Source of the DNA: Trichoplax sp. H2
Taxonomy: Eukaryota; Placozoa; Uniplacotomia; Trichoplacea
Length of the DNA stretch: 64,000 nt
NCBI GenBank assembly: GCA_003344405.1
Contig: NOWV01000116.1
Coordinates: 62,001-126,000, forward strand
Direction: 5' to 3'
Positions 61,367-64,000 of this stretch are shown one piece after another. Numbering within the stretch: the stretch's first letter is position 1; every line of letters begins with the position of its first letter. A program made the translations under genes and the position numbers. The notes under the pieces were generated by a model. The model worked only from the letters and a program-made list of their open reading frames with translations. It ran no database searches and was not told the DNA's origin.

Positions 61367-64000
61367 CTGTGATAGATGAATGAATATAGACTTATTAGCT
61401 CGGACAGTATCAATAATGTTTTATATTACAAAATGGCACTCGTAGCAAATCAATATACCCGATAAAGTAATATTTTAAAAACATGTTAGAATTCGAAGTG
61501 GAATACTGCGTTGTGGAGCGCAAATGAGAAGATAATATAGTTGGTATTTTTATAGATTGAAAGCATTAAAATTTATAAATAGATAATGCAGTCTATGCAT
61601 AGAGATATTACTAGGAAGCTGCAGTTATCGATACAGAAAGTATGGGCCACTATAAGAAATAGATACACCACGCATTAACTATACGTTATTATCTTCAATG
61701 AATTATAGAGGTATAAGAAAATACTACGCTTGTATTTGCTACTACCAGAGACTGACATGAATAATATGTATATTATACAAGTCAGGGTATGCTAGCAACG
61801 CCATTGTAAACTTCGAACTACACTAACTGTGAGAGTTTATATAACGTAGTCAAAAATATCAATAAACCGCTCAACACTAAAGTCTCGACGTGGAGAATTT
61901 ACATATCGTACTGTAGTAGAAGTATTTTATATCAACACAGACCATAGCATTGAACTGTACAATATACTGTACATGCAGACAGGGTAATCCATAACATCAC
62001 ATCTTCTACAGTAAATGATAACGTTATTGAGTATTGATGCACTTTTAGTTGCACTTTAGCAAAGCCTTGATTGCACATGAAAGTATCTTTACAATCAAAA
62101 AGCTCCAATACCTAGCTAAGGGTTAGCACTAAAGCAAGAGTTATCTGATATTATTTCAGCTTTAAATTATTACTACTTGGAAGGGTATTTGTTTCAATCC
62201 TGCGTCAGTAAAAGCGAGCCAGTTAACGATCAAAACTTTGACGCGATTTCTATTGGAATGTCATTAATCATCATACACTTATTACATCCTAGACTACTAG
62301 ATGATAGTCCTATCTAGTGGTCCATAGACTCTATGGCAGAATATTCAACTATATTAAACTGTACAATGTACATTCATTACTGTCATGAAATTGCCAATAT
62401 GATCGGAGTATGCACCCTAAACATTGTGCAATGTATATTTGCGTATACGTACTTGTTACACGAGCTTCTGTTACACGCTGTACAAGAGCTTTCATGATGA
62501 AATTTGTAACACTGGACAGATTAATTAATAAAGCTCCATCTAGCCTTCTTCAACGCTTCTATTTAACATTCAAGAAATAGATGAAATAGAAGCAGCGATA
62601 TTACATCATTATAAAACTCGTATGCTACCAGATCCCACTCCAAGTCTGTTACCACGGCTACAGCGCTGATTCATGGCTGAGTGCTGACTGCTGAGAGTGC
62701 GTGCAGCCATGGTCCAAGAAGAAGACCAGAACGGATCACTCTTGGACGGACAGACATTGTCGCCATCATCTCGTTAAAATGTTAGGCCAAGCACTTCGTT
62801 ATAGGCGTGCCTTAGTATGCAGTCGGTGGGTTTGAATTAGCTGACGTTTTCTCAATCAAGTCATGTTCCATTGAATCTTACTATCGGTTACAAATTTCAG
62901 CTTGAAAACAGTTATATAAGGTCTTGGACGCTATTTCTCTGAGTGATTTAGAAAACAGACACGGAAGATCCATACTAAGTACAGTAGTCATTTTTGGCCT
63001 CATTGGGTCAGAATAGTCCGTCTGTCTGATCGTAATGTAGTAACTGTACCATGGACTCTAGTATCGACTGTCCACTACAGTACCAGTGCCCAGTAGTACA
63101 GTACAGTACTGTACACTGTACACTCAGTACAATGTCCATGCATTGAGCAAGACAAGGTTGATTGATTTTATTTCAAAGTAGGTTAGAGCAGAAAGCCTGG
63201 CAAGGAAATATCAACACTAATTCTAACTTCTTTCTTGCTTGTAATTGCATTGAAATCGATAAGCTTCGACTTGCCAACATTCGTGGTAGTCCATAGAGGT
63301 TAATGACAGTGGAAAGAGATCGTGCTTGCATCATTGCATTGAACCAAAAACACCCTTGAGCTCGTCGCTACTTTGATAGATAGAAAAGATCAAGGATGGC
63401 TTCCTTCTCGGCCAATTTTATGCAACAAAACTACTTAAGGCCTTCACTATTCGAGTTGGTCGCACAAAATAGTATGATAACTGCTTTAAGGCCTGCTATA
63501 AATTATGCATTAAAGGTGAGAGTGTAAAATTGATTTACTGTAATGCTGGATAATAATAATCCATTTCCACCGACTTGTCTTCGTCTTTTCACCATTCGTG
63601 TTCGATTCAATCGTTTCCATTCCTTCCCGTCTTGTAATCTAATCGGCACTTTCAATGCAATATTGGCCTACAAATTCCTTGCTTTCCTATTTGGACTCAT
63701 TTTATCTTTTTCATCAGTAGCTCTGTTGAAATAATGAATTAGAGAGTGTTACGTATTAGTAATCATACGTTATGGATTGAAAACACGTAGCTGGTAATCG
63801 CATAATACCATTGAAGGCACCTTACTGCAGTATTTACATTACAATATCTCACTATCAAACAGCGCAACATCTTGGCTGGTTTTATCCTTTTCATCCATAG
63901 TGCTAGTAAAATGTAAATGTAAGCCTTGGTAATGGATCAAGATTGAAAATACTTGCCAATGTTATGCTAAACATAAGATTAGTAGATCTTCAATTGCCAA
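61367..64000. other. 5' side of DTD and repeat-rich end of window, no gene supported
   Basis: The missing first exon of DTD should lie here. A dense palindromic GTACAGTACAGTACTGTAC cluster is at about 63095-63130. The open frame 63543-63734 (plus, hydrophobic end) has no start context, family match or splice sites and is not credited. Confidence 0.45.

Noticed and set aside
63543-63734. 63-codon frame with a hydrophobic end
   Set aside because: No splice sites, family resemblance or neighbour support; expected by chance at this length.

Overview
The window is nuclear DNA from an early-branching animal, most likely a placozoan of the Trichoplax/Hoilungia type. It is AT-rich, has many short GT-AG introns, and carries an activin-type TGF-beta type II receptor, a family found only in animals. 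Placozoa is an inference from AT content, very intron-rich conserved genes and compact introns. No species marker is visible, and a cnidarian or sponge is not excluded.

Left part (about 2-35.2 kb, all minus strand): a tandem array of five intact paralogues of a large membrane protein that I cannot assign to any known family, plus at least four decayed relics. Each gene has two coding exons. Exon 1 encodes a signal peptide, a roughly 170-residue cysteine-rich ectodomain and one membrane helix. Exon 2 encodes a multi-spanning membrane region, a soluble domain with a CxxxCxxC motif, a second membrane pair, a YRRGYR motif and a variable tail. In all five copies the intron lies at the same point in phase 2 and the joined coding length is a multiple of three (878, 933, 868, 958 and 909 aa). 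Exon 1 and exon 2 are therefore one gene and not two. Between the genes are diverged segmental duplications of flanks and 3' ends, a dead TPR-type gene and possible ankyrin-type debris.

Middle (37.0-51.2 kb, minus strand): nucleolar GTPase NOG1/GTPBP4, rebuilt in full from 24 exons (633 aa), then an activin receptor type II gene rebuilt from 8 exons (567 aa) with its signal exon 3 kb upstream.

Right part (51-64 kb): a gene-poor stretch rich in short tandem duplications and GTACAGTAC/GTACTGTAC palindromes. It is followed by a CDK1/2-class kinase (plus strand, 8 exons, 308 aa, PSTTLRE instead of PSTAIRE) that converges on a D-aminoacyl-tRNA deacylase gene (minus strand, 5 exons located, first exon not found). 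No functional link between the housekeeping genes and the array is evident. The array is the accessory and potentially novel part of the window.
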